From: an uncultured Nesterenkonia sp.
GTDB taxonomy: Bacteria > Actinomycetota > Actinomycetes > Actinomycetales > Micrococcaceae
Assembly: GCA_947494195.1 (NCBI GenBank)
Contig: CANLUC010000001.1
Span: forward strand, 372,001-436,000
Reading direction: 5' to 3'
DNA: 64,000 nucleotides
Part shown: piece after piece, positions 36,104 through 45,081 of the stretch
Position numbering within the stretch: position 1 is the stretch's first letter
Layout: the number at the start of each line of letters is the position of its first letter
The notes under the pieces: generated by a model
Databases searched by the model: none
Seen by the model: only the letters and a program-made list of their open reading frames with translations
What the model was told of the DNA's origin: nothing
Made by a program: the position numbers and the translations under genes

Positions 36104-36646
36104 TCACCGGTTCTGGAGACTTTCAGCGGTGTCCCGAGCCGCCCCAGGAGAAGCGGAAGGTGGTTCAGGCCGACGTGCCAGTGCTGTCACTGCCAGGACC
36201 ACCAATATCCCAGCCAGCATGGAGTAGACGACTGACCCCTCGAGGCCAGGTTCCATTCCCCGGATCGGCTCGCCCAGAAGGACTCGCGCAACGTCGTCGG
36301 CAACCAGCACCGCAACGAGCACCGCTGCTGACCCGAGGCCGAAGAGAAGATCGCGCCTGGTCCAGGCCAGCACCAGCATGCCGATGAGCGCGGGAAAGAT
36401 AGGACCGAAGGAGAGGGACAGCGGAATCATGACAAAGGCGAGACAACTCGCACCAGCGGCCCACGCGTAACCACTGGACTCCGCAGTGTTCTTCAAGAGA
36501 TACCCCAGGGCGGCGAGCGTCGCGGGGAACAGTGCCAAGACGTAGAGGTCGAATCGTTCAACATTGAAGGGGTAATCGATCCCCGCAGAGAAGCCCGCGC
36601 AGACGGCACCCATGAGGAGCACTGTCGCTCTGGCGTATCGCTGCAT
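36104..36646 (-). CDS. Hypothetical membrane protein
   Basis: A 180-residue protein with five hydrophobic segments between residues 8 and 160 and a polar C-terminal tail. No family is recognised. It ends one base before the frameshifted monooxygenase begins on the same strand, so they were probably cotranscribed. The 142-base gap to the divergent methyltransferase gene shows no clear control site. Confidence 0.65.
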   Translation of the reverse strand: MQRYARATVLLMGAVCAGFSAGIDYPFNVERFDLYVLALFPATLAALGYLLKNTAESSGYAWAAGASCLAFVMIPLSLSFGPIFPALIGMLVLAWTRRDLLFGLGSAAVLVAVLVADDVARVLLGEPIRGMEPGLEGSVVYSMLAGILVVLAVTALARRPEPPSASPGAARDTAESLQNR

Positions 36647-36788
36647 CGAGAGTTCTTCCGTGGACTGGTGAATGCCGTAGGCACGCTACCGCAGTGCAGC
36701 TGGCGGGGCCAGAGCTGAGCCTCAGTCGCCGACCGACAGGGAGATACCTACGCACCATCACGGTGCCCCGGTCTGCAAGAATCTCGGC

Positions 36789-37493
36789 ATGACCCTTGAA
36801 GACTTCGTCCCTGCCGCAAATCAGGGCGGGAATCCCGCTCTCTACGAGATCGAGAATCAGGCGATCGATCCCCAGGGGACCCTGTGGGAGGGGCTGCGCC
36901 AGGCGGCTGACTGGCGGCAGAAGGTGTTGCTGGATCTCGGCTGCGGAACGGGTTACTGGCTGCCGAAGTATGCCGACGCGCAGCGGGTCATCGGGATAGA
37001 ACCTGATGAGCGGCTGCTCGAGGCCGCAAGGGCTCGCACCGGGCGGGCGGAGGTATTGCACGGCTCAGCAGAGCAGATCCCGCTCGCAGATTCCAGCGTG
37101 GACATCGTTCATGCTCGGTTCGCCTATTTCTTTCCCTCAGAGAACTTCGATCCCTCGGCGGGACTGCTGGAAGTCTCCCGCGTGCTGCGCCCCGGAGGCC
37201 GGCTGGTGGTGATCGACAACGATCATGTGCTCGGCGAGTTCGCCGCGCTGCTGCGCGCCAGCGCTCCCGCTGCCGCTCAGGGCCGTGACAGCTATCCCTC
37301 CATATGGTGGCAGCAAAAGGGTGCTGCGACGGTGGCGATCATGAGCGCCTGGCAGTTCCAGACTCGGGAGGAGTTCGAGCAGGTCCTGCACCTGGAGTTT
37401 CCGGCGGACGTGGCTGCAGAGTGGCTCAGCAGCCATCCCGAGAGTTCAGGCCTCTCCTATGGATACCTTCTGCACAGCTGGACCAAGCCCTGA
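36789..37493 (+). CDS. Class I SAM-dependent methyltransferase
   Basis: A 234-residue enzyme of the Methyltransf_11 type. Motif I is VLLDLGCGTGYWLPKY near residue 47, the acidic residue binding SAM ribose is in IGIEPD, and motif IV/post I are IPLADSSVDIVHARFAYFF and LRPGGRLVVID. The substrate cannot be deduced. It converges on the DUF368 gene with 5 bases between the stops. Confidence 0.82.
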   Translation: MTLEDFVPAANQGGNPALYEIENQAIDPQGTLWEGLRQAADWRQKVLLDLGCGTGYWLPKYADAQRVIGIEPDERLLEAARARTGRAEVLHGSAEQIPLADSSVDIVHARFAYFFPSENFDPSAGLLEVSRVLRPGGRLVVIDNDHVLGEFAALLRASAPAAAQGRDSYPSIWWQQKGAATVAIMSAWQFQTREEFEQVLHLEFPADVAAEWLSSHPESSGLSYGYLLHSWTKP

Positions 37494-37498
37494 CGCGC

Positions 37499-38488
37499 TC
37501 AGCGTGACTGGCGCTGGGACAGCCGGTAGTCCAGCAGCACCAGCACGAAGACGACGGCGAAGCCCGCGGCGCCCAGCAGCAGCACCAGTCCGAGATCGTC
37601 TCCGGGCCCCTGGAGACCGCGTCCCTCGTTCTGCCAGGGCCACAATGTGCGCAGGGCACCGACCATCACGCCGGTGAGCACCACCATGGTGAGCCGGTGA
37701 TGGTGATCCAAGAGCCATTTGAGTCCCTTGACGATGGCGATCAGCCCGATCGCGAGGCCCAGCGCGAAGATGCCGAGATAGCCCAGGTCGAACTCGGAAG
37801 CTGCCTGCAGGGTGGGCTCGTACAGCCCGAAGGTCAGCAGCAGGAAGGAGCCGGAGAGGCCGGGCAGCAGCAGGGCCGAGACGGCGATCGCCGCGGCCGG
37901 AAGGATGATGTACCAGGCGGGCTCCACTGCGGTGGGCGGCAGGGAGACCAGCCAGAAGACCACGGCAGCCGCCACGACGCCGGCGAGGATGTGACGCATC
38001 CGGAGGGGCCCGTCTCGATCCTGCAGGGCCATCCGCAGCGGCACGGCGATGGAGGCGAGCACCATCCCGAAGAAGGCAGCGCGGGTGAGCACCGGATACG
38101 TCTCCACCGCGGTGGACATCGGACCTGCCACCGTGAACACGGTGATGAGCATCCCGATCATGACGGGGATGATGATCTTCCAGTCGGCCTGGCGGATGTG
38201 ATGGAGGAATCCGGCGCGGCGATCAGGTCCGGTGATCAGGGTTCGACCCGCGGAGACCACATGCGAGGCGGACTCGATGAGCTGACGGTAGATCCCGACG
38301 ACCAGCGCCACCGTGCCGCCGGAGACTCCTGGGACGGTCTCCACCGCTCCGATCAGCGCGCCGCGGACCAGGTTTCCCGGAACGGAAGTGCGCCTCGCCT
38401 CGGGCGGAGTCGGAGCATCCTCGATGGGCTCCTCGGTCGCGGCTTGGCCTGTCGGGCCGGAATGGGAGGGGGAGGACTCGGCAGAGAT
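37499..38488 (-). CDS. DUF368 membrane protein, likely undecaprenyl-phosphate translocase; apparent ATC start
   Basis: A polytopic protein with about eight to nine membrane segments. GALIGAVETVPGVSGGTVALVVG and LLLPGLSGSFLLLTFGLYEP are the twin DUF368 motifs. Members (PopT) return undecaprenyl phosphate across the membrane for cell-wall synthesis. AAGGAG is followed after six bases by ATC (38488-38486), giving 329 residues. The nearest standard start in frame is TTG 38551 without a ribosome-binding site. The acidic N-terminus of about 35 residues precedes the first helix. Confidence 0.82.
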   Translation of the reverse strand: MSAESSPSHSGPTGQAATEEPIEDAPTPPEARRTSVPGNLVRGALIGAVETVPGVSGGTVALVVGIYRQLIESASHVVSAGRTLITGPDRRAGFLHHIRQADWKIIIPVMIGMLITVFTVAGPMSTAVETYPVLTRAAFFGMVLASIAVPLRMALQDRDGPLRMRHILAGVVAAAVVFWLVSLPPTAVEPAWYIILPAAAIAVSALLLPGLSGSFLLLTFGLYEPTLQAASEFDLGYLGIFALGLAIGLIAIVKGLKWLLDHHHRLTMVVLTGVMVGALRTLWPWQNEGRGLQGPGDDLGLVLLLGAAGFAVVFVLVLLDYRLSQRQSR

Positions 38489-38578
38489 GGTGGACTCCTT
38501 GGTCAGGGACTCTGAATGTCGGCATCGGAGCCGGTGTCGGTGCCCGGGCAACGGCGCCGGACAGCACTGACCATTATC

Positions 38579-39916
38579 TCATCGAGTCGGGACTGCGCCC
38601 AGCGCCTCGGGATCGACTGCCTGGAACCGGACCTGGGCACCGGCGGAGAGCTGAGCGGCGAGCGCGAGATCCTCGCGCACCACCACTCCGAGCACAGGGT
38701 CAGCACTGGTCACAGGATGTTCCGCCAGTGCGACGAGGGGCTGCCCCGAGGCGGAGACCGTGATGGCCCCGCGCAGCAGCGGCTCCTCCGGCAGGGGTTC
38801 TGCCATCGTGCGCTGGATCGGGTCGTCCCCGTCCAGCAGCAGCGCCAAGCGTCCTGCGGGCTTCACCGCCTCCCAGGGCTGACTCTCCAGACGGGAGAGG
38901 CCTGCCGAGGCGGCACGGCGGGTGCCGAAGTACTCAGCCCGCGGCCCAGGTACGTAGCGCAGCACGGTGGCGTCCTCGAGCTCCGGCAGCGGGGTGGGCG
39001 CCACCGACGCGATGCCGACGAACCTCGAGGCGGCCCCGGAGAGACCGAATCGGTGCCCCACCTGCACCGGTTCGGGACCGATCCCGGCGGCGGTGTCCGT
39101 GGAAGCGCTGCCGAGCTGCAGCGGCACCTCGAGTCCTCCGGAGATGCCCACATAGCTGTAGACCCCGCGGTGGACCCTGCGCAGATGCAGGGTCTCTCCA
39201 GGAAACACCCAGAAGGGCGCTCGCACCGGGGCCGACCGAGAGCGCGACGCCGTCTTTGCCGCCTCCTGCCCCCCGCGGAAGTTCTGCACGGGTTCTTCGG
39301 TGAGGACCTCCATGCTCAGCTCGGCGCCGGTCACGGCGAGGATCGAGGTCTGACAGATCCTCAGGCTGAACTCCCCAGAGCAGACCTCGAACACCGCGGC
39401 AGAATCGTCGTTGCCCACCAGCCGGTTGGCCTGTCGGGCGGCGGCAAGATCCACCGACCCGGATCGCCCGAGACCCCGGTCCCCGAAGCCGTAGCGACCG
39501 ATGTCCTGGATGAGCACCCGGGCGGGCGGACCAGAAGCCTCACCCGCGGGAGCTGCCGCATCCTCGAGACCGACGCGCAGCACCTCGACCACGACCTCCC
39601 GATCATCCACAGGCGCGCACTCGACGTAGGACTCCGGCAGGCTCACCTCCCGGCGCACCGGGTCTTCCGAGAGAGGGGAATCGCCGGATCCAGCACGACG
39701 GCGTCGCAGCTTGAGCCGTCGCGCCAGCCTGAGCGCAGCCTGCGCGTCCCGACGCCGGCGGAAGTCCACCAGGACGGTCTTGGCCCCGGGGATCACCTCG
39801 ACCTGACCGGGAAAGGGGTGCTGGTGAAGATGCTCCGAGAGGCGAGGACGGTCCTTCTCGGCGGTGACCTCGATGACGAGGGCCCGCTGCCCCATCTCTC
39901 GGACGCTGTGGATCAT
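38579..39916 (-). CDS. Degenerate PxpB-PxpC fusion (KipI/KipA-like)
   Basis: A 445-residue protein. Residues 1-110 (MIHSVREMGQRALVIEV, then FPGQVEVIPGAKTVLVDF) match only the first part of PxpB/AHS1; the core with GFAPGFTYC is absent. After a Lys/Arg-rich spacer a PxpC/AHS2 domain follows (VLIQDIGRYGFGDRGLGRSGSVD, then ANRLVGNDDSAAVFEV). It is a paralogue of the full fusion at 51594. Without a complete PxpB half it is unlikely to be a normal 5-oxoprolinase subunit. An in-frame upstream start at 40006 is possible. Confidence 0.75.
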   Translation of the reverse strand: MIHSVREMGQRALVIEVTAEKDRPRLSEHLHQHPFPGQVEVIPGAKTVLVDFRRRRDAQAALRLARRLKLRRRRAGSGDSPLSEDPVRREVSLPESYVECAPVDDREVVVEVLRVGLEDAAAPAGEASGPPARVLIQDIGRYGFGDRGLGRSGSVDLAAARQANRLVGNDDSAAVFEVCSGEFSLRICQTSILAVTGAELSMEVLTEEPVQNFRGGQEAAKTASRSRSAPVRAPFWVFPGETLHLRRVHRGVYSYVGISGGLEVPLQLGSASTDTAAGIGPEPVQVGHRFGLSGAASRFVGIASVAPTPLPELEDATVLRYVPGPRAEYFGTRRAASAGLSRLESQPWEAVKPAGRLALLLDGDDPIQRTMAEPLPEEPLLRGAITVSASGQPLVALAEHPVTSADPVLGVVVREDLALAAQLSAGAQVRFQAVDPEALGAVPTR

Positions 39917-40023
39917 CCCACCAGGGTCCCATATGGCGGGGGCAGATCTGTGAGGTGCACCATGGGACGTGGAGATCCCGGTTTGGTCGTTTCCCCTGCG
40001 AACCATGAAACAATCGTCTGGTG

Positions 40024-41298
40024 ATGGCTCAGAACAAGCATGCAGCGCAGGAGCAGAAGGAGCCGCTGTTCACCAAGGACTTCCTGCTGGCCATCGTCAT
40101 CAACCTGTTGCTGGCCACGGTCTTCTTCATCCTGATCACCGGGCTCGCGGTCTACGCCGCGGAGGAGTTCGCAGCCGGTGAGACCGCCGCCGGATTCGCC
40201 GCCTCGGCCTTCGTGGTCGGGGCACTGTGCGCTCGGGTCTTCGCCGGCAAGTATGTGAACTTCCTCGGGCGGCGTCGCACGGTCCTGGTCTGCCTGATCG
40301 TGTACGTGCTCGCCGGACTCGCCTACCTCTGGGTGGACAGCTACGCGATGCTCATCGCGCTGCGCGCCGTCCACGGCATCTCCTTCGGCTTCGGCCAGAC
40401 CGCGCTCAACGCCGGGGTCTTCGCGATGATTCCGCGCTCCCGGCGCGGGGAGGGCGCGGGGTACTACCTGCTGGCGAACTCGCTGCCGCCAGCCATCGGT
40501 CCCCTCGCGGCGATCCAGCTGACCCAGCGCTACGACTTCTGGGCGATGTTCCTGGCGGTCACCCTCGTCTCGGTGGCCGGGCTGGTGTTCGCACTGTTCC
40601 TGAAGCTGCCCGAGGACAGCCCCTGGCGCACCAGCCTGCGCGAGAAGCTCACCCTGCGCCCACGGGACATCATCGAACCCCGAGCCTTCAAGATCTCGAT
40701 GGTGGCGATGCTGCTCGGCATCGGCTTCGCCTCGGTGATGACCTTCCTCAACGGCTACGCGCGCAGCCTCGACATGGTGGATGCCGCGTCGCTGTTCTTC
40801 GTCATCTACGCCGGTGCCGTGCTGGTCTCGCGGCTGTTCATGGGCAAGATCCAGGACCGTTTCGGGGACAACTGGGCGGTCTACCCTGCCGTGCTGTTCT
40901 ATATCGTGGCGATGGTGCTGCTGGCCTGGGCGCCCAACCAGGGAGTCCTGCTGGTCGCGGGGGTGCTGGCCGGCTTCGGCTTCGGCTCGCTGCTGCCGGT
41001 GCTGCAGGCGATCATCGCCTCAGACCTCCCCGCGCACCGCACGAGCATCGGGATCTCGACCTTCTTCATCCTGCTCGACACCGGGTTCGGCTTCTCCCCG
41101 CTGCTGCTCGGGCCCCTGGTCAGCTTCGCGGACTATCGCTTCATGTACGCGGCCTGCGCCGGCGTCGTCGTGCTCTCGCTGGTGCTGTACTGGCTGGTGC
41201 ACGGCCGCCACGACGTGCTGCAGGGAACTGCGCGCAGGACCCCACGCTCGGGCCCCCGAGCCAAGGACGACGACGGCGCCAGTCCTCGGGGCAGCTGA
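40024..41298 (+). CDS. MFS transporter
   Basis: A 424-residue, twelve-helix MFS protein (GTG 40021 or ATG 40024). Motif A between helices 2 and 3 reads GKYVNFLGRRRTVLV, and the second half has RLFMGKIQDRFGDNW. The subgroup resembles sugar-efflux or arabinose-exporter-type MFS proteins. The C-terminal 25 residues are basic and disordered. The substrate is unknown. It is divergent from the degenerate PxpC gene and convergent with the DUF1445 gene, so it might serve the same pathway. Confidence 0.82.
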   Translation: MAQNKHAAQEQKEPLFTKDFLLAIVINLLLATVFFILITGLAVYAAEEFAAGETAAGFAASAFVVGALCARVFAGKYVNFLGRRRTVLVCLIVYVLAGLAYLWVDSYAMLIALRAVHGISFGFGQTALNAGVFAMIPRSRRGEGAGYYLLANSLPPAIGPLAAIQLTQRYDFWAMFLAVTLVSVAGLVFALFLKLPEDSPWRTSLREKLTLRPRDIIEPRAFKISMVAMLLGIGFASVMTFLNGYARSLDMVDAASLFFVIYAGAVLVSRLFMGKIQDRFGDNWAVYPAVLFYIVAMVLLAWAPNQGVLLVAGVLAGFGFGSLLPVLQAIIASDLPAHRTSIGISTFFILLDTGFGFSPLLLGPLVSFADYRFMYAACAGVVVLSLVLYWLVHGRHDVLQGTARRTPRSGPRAKDDDGASPRGS

Positions 41299-41321
41299 GC
41301 GCACGCGGCGGTGTCGCCGAG

Positions 41322-42149
41322 TCAGGGCACCTGGAGCGCGGTGTTCGGCAGGTCGGTGATCAGCATGTGCCCCGGGGCGTGGCTGATCGCCAGTTCGGGC
41401 TTCGATTCCATCACCGCTGCCTGCGGAGTGACCCCGCAGGCCCAGAAGACCGGGGTCCAACCGGCGGGGATCTCGACCGGATCACCGAAGTCCGGCGCCG
41501 CGAGGTCACGGATGCCCAGCTCGGCAGGGCTGCCGATGTGCACCGGCGTCCCGTGCACTCCGGGGTACCGGGAGGTGATGCGCACCGCGTCCGCGATCCG
41601 GTGCGCGGGCAGCGGGCGCATGGAGACCACCAGCGGGCCGCTGAGCCGACCGGCTGGTGCGCAGCGGATGGTGGTCTTGTACATGGGGACGTTGACCCCC
41701 TGCTCGAGGTGCGCGATCGGCAGGCCCGCCTCGAGCAGCGGAGCCTCGAAGGTGAAGCTGCAGCCGATCAGGAACGCGACGAGATCCTCGCGCCAATGCT
41801 GCGTGGCCTCCTCGGGTTCGGCGACCAGTTCGCCCTCGCGGTAGACCCGATAGGCAGGAATGTCAGTCCGGATGTCGCCCTCCCCCAGCAGCGGAGACTC
41901 GCTGCCGGCGTCCTGGTGCTGACCCGGCTCGAAGACACCGAGCACCGGACAGGACTTGGGGTTGCGCTGGGCGAAGAGCAGCATGTCGAAGGCGAGCTCG
42001 CGGGGCAGCGCCAGCAGGTTGGCCTGGGCGTAGCCTGCGCTGAACCCGCTGGTGGGTCGGCGCAGCCCGGCACGGAACTGTGCGCGGGCTGCGGCCGGAG
42101 TCAGCGCCTCAGGCCTCGGGGACCGAGGCTCCGGACGGGTCTGACTCAT
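41322..42149 (-). CDS. DUF1445 hydro-lyase, D-glutamate cyclase-like (YcsI family)
   Basis: A 275-residue protein of the YcsI/DUF1445 family. Landmarks are [20 protein letters not shown] near residue 37, [22 protein letters not shown] and the C-terminal FWACGVTPQ and [12 protein letters not shown]. The family includes the D-glutamate cyclase part of mammalian DGLUCY, which makes 5-oxo-D-proline. In B. subtilis ycsI lies with ycsF, ycsG and kipIA. Here it overlaps the NRAMP-like gene (ATGA), so the two form an operon that should deliver or produce 5-oxoproline for PxpABC. Confidence 0.82.
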   Translation of the reverse strand: MSQTRPEPRSPRPEALTPAAARAQFRAGLRRPTSGFSAGYAQANLLALPRELAFDMLLFAQRNPKSCPVLGVFEPGQHQDAGSESPLLGEGDIRTDIPAYRVYREGELVAEPEEATQHWREDLVAFLIGCSFTFEAPLLEAGLPIAHLEQGVNVPMYKTTIRCAPAGRLSGPLVVSMRPLPAHRIADAVRITSRYPGVHGTPVHIGSPAELGIRDLAAPDFGDPVEIPAGWTPVFWACGVTPQAAVMESKPELAISHAPGHMLITDLPNTALQVP

Positions 42150-43447
42150 CCCTCGGTCCAGAGGCTGGCAAGACCGCCCAGCGAGCTGATGCCCATGTAG
42201 ATGGTCAGCAGCCAGGTGAGCACGCCGAGGATCAGCAGCCACTTCGGGTACTTATAGCCCTGGAGCAGGTCCCGCCGGCGCCAGGCGGCGTAGAGGATCA
42301 CCGCGAAGCCCAGCGGCAGCACGGTGCCGTTGAAGGCGCCAGCCATGATCAGCAGGGTCTGCGGGGCCTGTCCCAGCAGCAGGAAGACCACGCTGGTCAG
42401 CACCAGGAAGCCCAGGAAGTACCAGTTCTTGGTGCGCTCCTTGGTCTTGGTGGTGGTCAGGAAGGAGACGGTCGTATACGTGCAGCCGAGGATCGAGGTG
42501 ATCGCGGCGACCCAGAAGACGACGCCGAACACGCGCAGTCCGATGTCTCCGAGGGCGACGGAGAAGGCATCTGCGGCGACGTTGTCCTCCGCGAGTGCGG
42601 TACCGGTCGCGACCACTCCGAGGATGGCGAGGAAGAGCAGGAAGCGGATCACCGAGGCCACGGCGATGCCGAGGACCGAGGTCTGCGTGATCGCCTTGAC
42701 GTTGTCGATGCCGGTGTTGCCTGAAGCGATCAGCCGATGCGCGCCGGCGTAGGTGATGTAGCCACCGACGGTGCCGCCGATGAGTGTGGTGATGACGAGG
42801 AACTCGACCTGATCAGGAACGAAGGTCTGCCGCAGCGCGTCTCCGAGCGGCGGCGCGGTGGTGATCGCCATGAAGATCATCAGCAGGATCAGCACCGCGC
42901 CACAGCCGACGACGATGCGGTCCAGGGCGACGCCGGCCTTCTTGGACAGGAAGATGAGCAGCGCGATCACGACGGAGATCGCGCCGCCGAGCCGGGCATC
43001 CATGCCGGTCATCGCATTCACGCCGAGACCCGCGCCGGCGATGTTGCCGATGTTGAACACCACGCCGCCGAAGAAGATCAGCACGGCCAGGGCCCAGCCG
43101 AGGCCCGGCAGGATCTTGTTGCCCAGTGTCTGCGCGTAGAGCCCCGAGACGCCCAGCACGCGCCAGACATTGAGCTGGACAGCGATGTCCACAAGCACAG
43201 AGATCAGGATCGCGAAGCCGAAGGCGGCACCGAGCTGGTAGGTGAAGGTCGCGGTCTGGGTGATGAAGCCCGGACCGACGGCGCTGGTGGCCATCAGGAA
43301 CATCGCGCCGAGCAGGGCGGTGCGACGGGTGCGGGTCAACACCGGACCCTGGGGCGCAGGGTCCGGTCCAGAGGGGGGTGTGTCCGCGGTGCGCTGGTGA
43401 GGCGGGTTGTTCGCCGATGATGCGTCGGGGGTTGAGGCGTCAGCCAC
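42146..43447 (-). CDS. NRAMP-family transporter, YcsG-like
   Basis: A 433-residue membrane protein with eleven or more segments after a 45-residue disordered N-terminus. Helix 1 reads [15 protein letters not shown] where metal-transporting NRAMPs have DPGN, and the MPH motif of helix 6 is not found, so Mn/Fe transport is unlikely. YcsG-type NRAMP relatives sit in 5-oxoproline gene clusters and may carry an organic substrate. GTG 43447 has GGAGGG upstream. Promoter and two operator-like palindromes are upstream. Confidence 0.8.
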   Translation of the reverse strand: MADASTPDASSANNPPHQRTADTPPSGPDPAPQGPVLTRTRRTALLGAMFLMATSAVGPGFITQTATFTYQLGAAFGFAILISVLVDIAVQLNVWRVLGVSGLYAQTLGNKILPGLGWALAVLIFFGGVVFNIGNIAGAGLGVNAMTGMDARLGGAISVVIALLIFLSKKAGVALDRIVVGCGAVLILLMIFMAITTAPPLGDALRQTFVPDQVEFLVITTLIGGTVGGYITYAGAHRLIASGNTGIDNVKAITQTSVLGIAVASVIRFLLFLAILGVVATGTALAEDNVAADAFSVALGDIGLRVFGVVFWVAAITSILGCTYTTVSFLTTTKTKERTKNWYFLGFLVLTSVVFLLLGQAPQTLLIMAGAFNGTVLPLGFAVILYAAWRRRDLLQGYKYPKWLLILGVLTWLLTIYMGISSLGGLASLWTEG

Positions 43448-43537
43448 AGGAGCCCTCCTGAGGTCAGTAGGAAGGAACAGCCGCGGCAGCCGGAGGTGCA
43501 GGATGTGACGCAGGTCTATTCCGTAGATCACAGCTCA

Positions 43538-43582
43538 CAGTACTGTTGTTCAACAATCCGGGCAAGGGATTGTGGAACAATC
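43538..43582 (-). promoter_or_regulatory. Promoter of the NRAMP/DUF1445 operon with two GntR-type operators
   Basis: On the minus strand TTGCCC (43566-43561), a 17-bp spacer and TACTGT (43543-43538) form a promoter. The spacer is filled by the palindrome GTTGTTCAACAAT (43546-43558). A second one, ATTGTGGAACAAT (43570-43582), lies just upstream of the -35 element, 24 bp centre to centre. The same palindrome, perfect, is upstream of the pxpA operon (54099-54111). Confidence 0.6.
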
Positions 43583-43603
43583 GCGCCAGGTTTTACATGA
43601 CCG

Positions 43604-43825
43604 TCATATGTCCTGAGCGATGCGCCGGTTGATGGACGCGCCGAAGGCGAACCACACCAGCGAGCCGATCACCGGCGCCGCAAGCAGCACGATGATCCAC
43701 AGGGCTCGCAGCGGAAACGGCAGCTGCGGCTCGCGCACCACCTGGACCACGGCGACGACGATGACGGTCAGGACGGCCAGTACGGCCAGCGTCCCCAGCA
43801 GCACGACGAGAACGATTGATTTCAT
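43604..43825 (-). CDS. Small membrane protein with PLDc_N-like domain
   Basis: A 73-residue protein with two hydrophobic segments: an N-terminal helix (IVLVVLLGTLAVLAVL) and WIIVLLAAPVIGSLVWFAFG. The second with its flanks matches the PLDc_N (cardiolipin synthase N-terminal) module, which also occurs alone in many actinobacteria. ATG 43825 begins MKSIVL. Function unknown. Confidence 0.7.
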   Translation of the reverse strand: MKSIVLVVLLGTLAVLAVLTVIVVAVVQVVREPQLPFPLRALWIIVLLAAPVIGSLVWFAFGASINRRIAQDI

Positions 43826-43888
43826 GTCAACGACGCTACGCCAGCGCCGCACGGAGGAAAAGGGTCGCCCGGGGCCCGCCGGACACAC

Positions 43889-43920
43889 GTGCGGGGCGGC
43901 GCATAGGCGCCGCCCCGCAC
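43889..43920 (-). terminator. GC-rich hairpin terminator behind the SDR gene
   Basis: GTGCGGGGCGGCGC (43889-43902) pairs perfectly with GCGCCGCCCCGCAC (43907-43920) across four bases. It begins 46 bases after the stop of the minus-strand SDR gene. No T tract. Confidence 0.65.
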
Positions 43921-43965
43921 GGGATGTTCAGAGTGATGCTCTCAGCGGAGCACCACGAAGGACCG

Positions 43966-44907
43966 CTACGCGGTGGGGGTGCCACCGTTGGCGTTAAGCG
44001 TCTCGCCGGTGACGTAGCTGGACTCGGGTGAGGCCAGGAACACGAAGGCGGGTGCCATCTCCACCGGCTGGCCGGGGCGGCCCAGCGGCGTGTCATGGCC
44101 GAACTCGGGCAGCTTCTCCTTCGGCTGTCCCTCGGTGGGCTGGATGATGGTCCAGACCGGGCCGGGTGCCACGGCGTTGACGCGGATGCCGCGGGGGGCG
44201 AGCTGCTGCGCCAGACCCTTGGTGAAGTTGTTGATCGCAGCCTTGGTGGCCGCGTAGTCCAACAGCATCGGGTTCGGCGCGTAGGCCTGGATCGAGGTGG
44301 AGTTCACGATGGTCGAGCCCGGGCCCATGTGCTTCAGGGCGGCGCGGGTGAGCGTGTACATCGACTTGATGTTGATCTGGAAGGCCTCGTCCACCTGCTC
44401 GTCGGTCAGCTCCTCCAGCGAGTCGTTGACGATCTGCTTGCCGGCGTTGTTGACCAGGATGTCGAGTCCGCCAAGCTTCTCGGCAGCCGAATCGGCCAGG
44501 CTGTCGCGGTAGTCCTTGTCCATCAGGTCACCAGGAAGCGCGACGGCTGTGCGGCCCGCGTCCTCGATCGCGGAGATGACGCGCTCGGCATCCTTGCCCT
44601 CGGCGGGCAGGTAGGCGATGGCGACGTCGGCACCCTCACGGGCGAACGCGATGGCGGTGGCCGCGCCGATGCCTGAGTCACCGCCTGTCACCAGGGCTTT
44701 GCGGCCCTGCAGGCGACCAAGACCGCGGTAGGTCTCCAGGCCGATGTCCGGCACCGGTTCGGCGTCGACCTCGAGGCCTGGTTCGGACTGGTCCTGCTTC
44801 GGCGGGGAGATCTTGCTGTGGCGGGTGGTGGGATCGTCGAAGGCCAGCTGAGTGCCCTGGAGTTCGGTCACATCGGGAAATGAAGTAGCGTTCGATTCAG
44901 TGCTCAT
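43966..44907 (-). CDS. Short-chain dehydrogenase/reductase, general-stress type
   Basis: A 313-residue SDR of the extended YdaD/YhdF-like type. After a 50-residue N-terminal extension comes the cofactor motif VTGGDSGIGAATA, then ILVNNAGKQ, the catalytic serine in NSTSIQAY and the YxxxK pair in DYAATKAA. The end, SSYVTGETLNANGG, is typical. Such proteins are NAD(P)-dependent and often stress-induced in bacteria; the substrate is unknown. A GC-rich terminator follows. Confidence 0.87.
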   Translation of the reverse strand: MSTESNATSFPDVTELQGTQLAFDDPTTRHSKISPPKQDQSEPGLEVDAEPVPDIGLETYRGLGRLQGRKALVTGGDSGIGAATAIAFAREGADVAIAYLPAEGKDAERVISAIEDAGRTAVALPGDLMDKDYRDSLADSAAEKLGGLDILVNNAGKQIVNDSLEELTDEQVDEAFQINIKSMYTLTRAALKHMGPGSTIVNSTSIQAYAPNPMLLDYAATKAAINNFTKGLAQQLAPRGIRVNAVAPGPVWTIIQPTEGQPKEKLPEFGHDTPLGRPGQPVEMAPAFVFLASPESSYVTGETLNANGGTPTA

Positions 44908-45081
44908 GTTCCCGACTCTAGGCCGGGGCACGTGCGTCCCACAAGGACCGTCACCCACTCATGCACATGAGGATCCCCACACTCCGGAATGGGAACATCC
45001 CACCGGCGGTTGTGGCTGGGGCCGCGGACCGCGCACCTGCGCACGACGCAGCGACATCAAGAGATCTCTGGGGGTAAATGC

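Noticed and set aside
40227..42200. 657-codon frame overlapping the MFS and DUF1445 genes
   Set aside because: Runs out of frame over one certain gene and antisense over another; Arg/Gly-rich translation.
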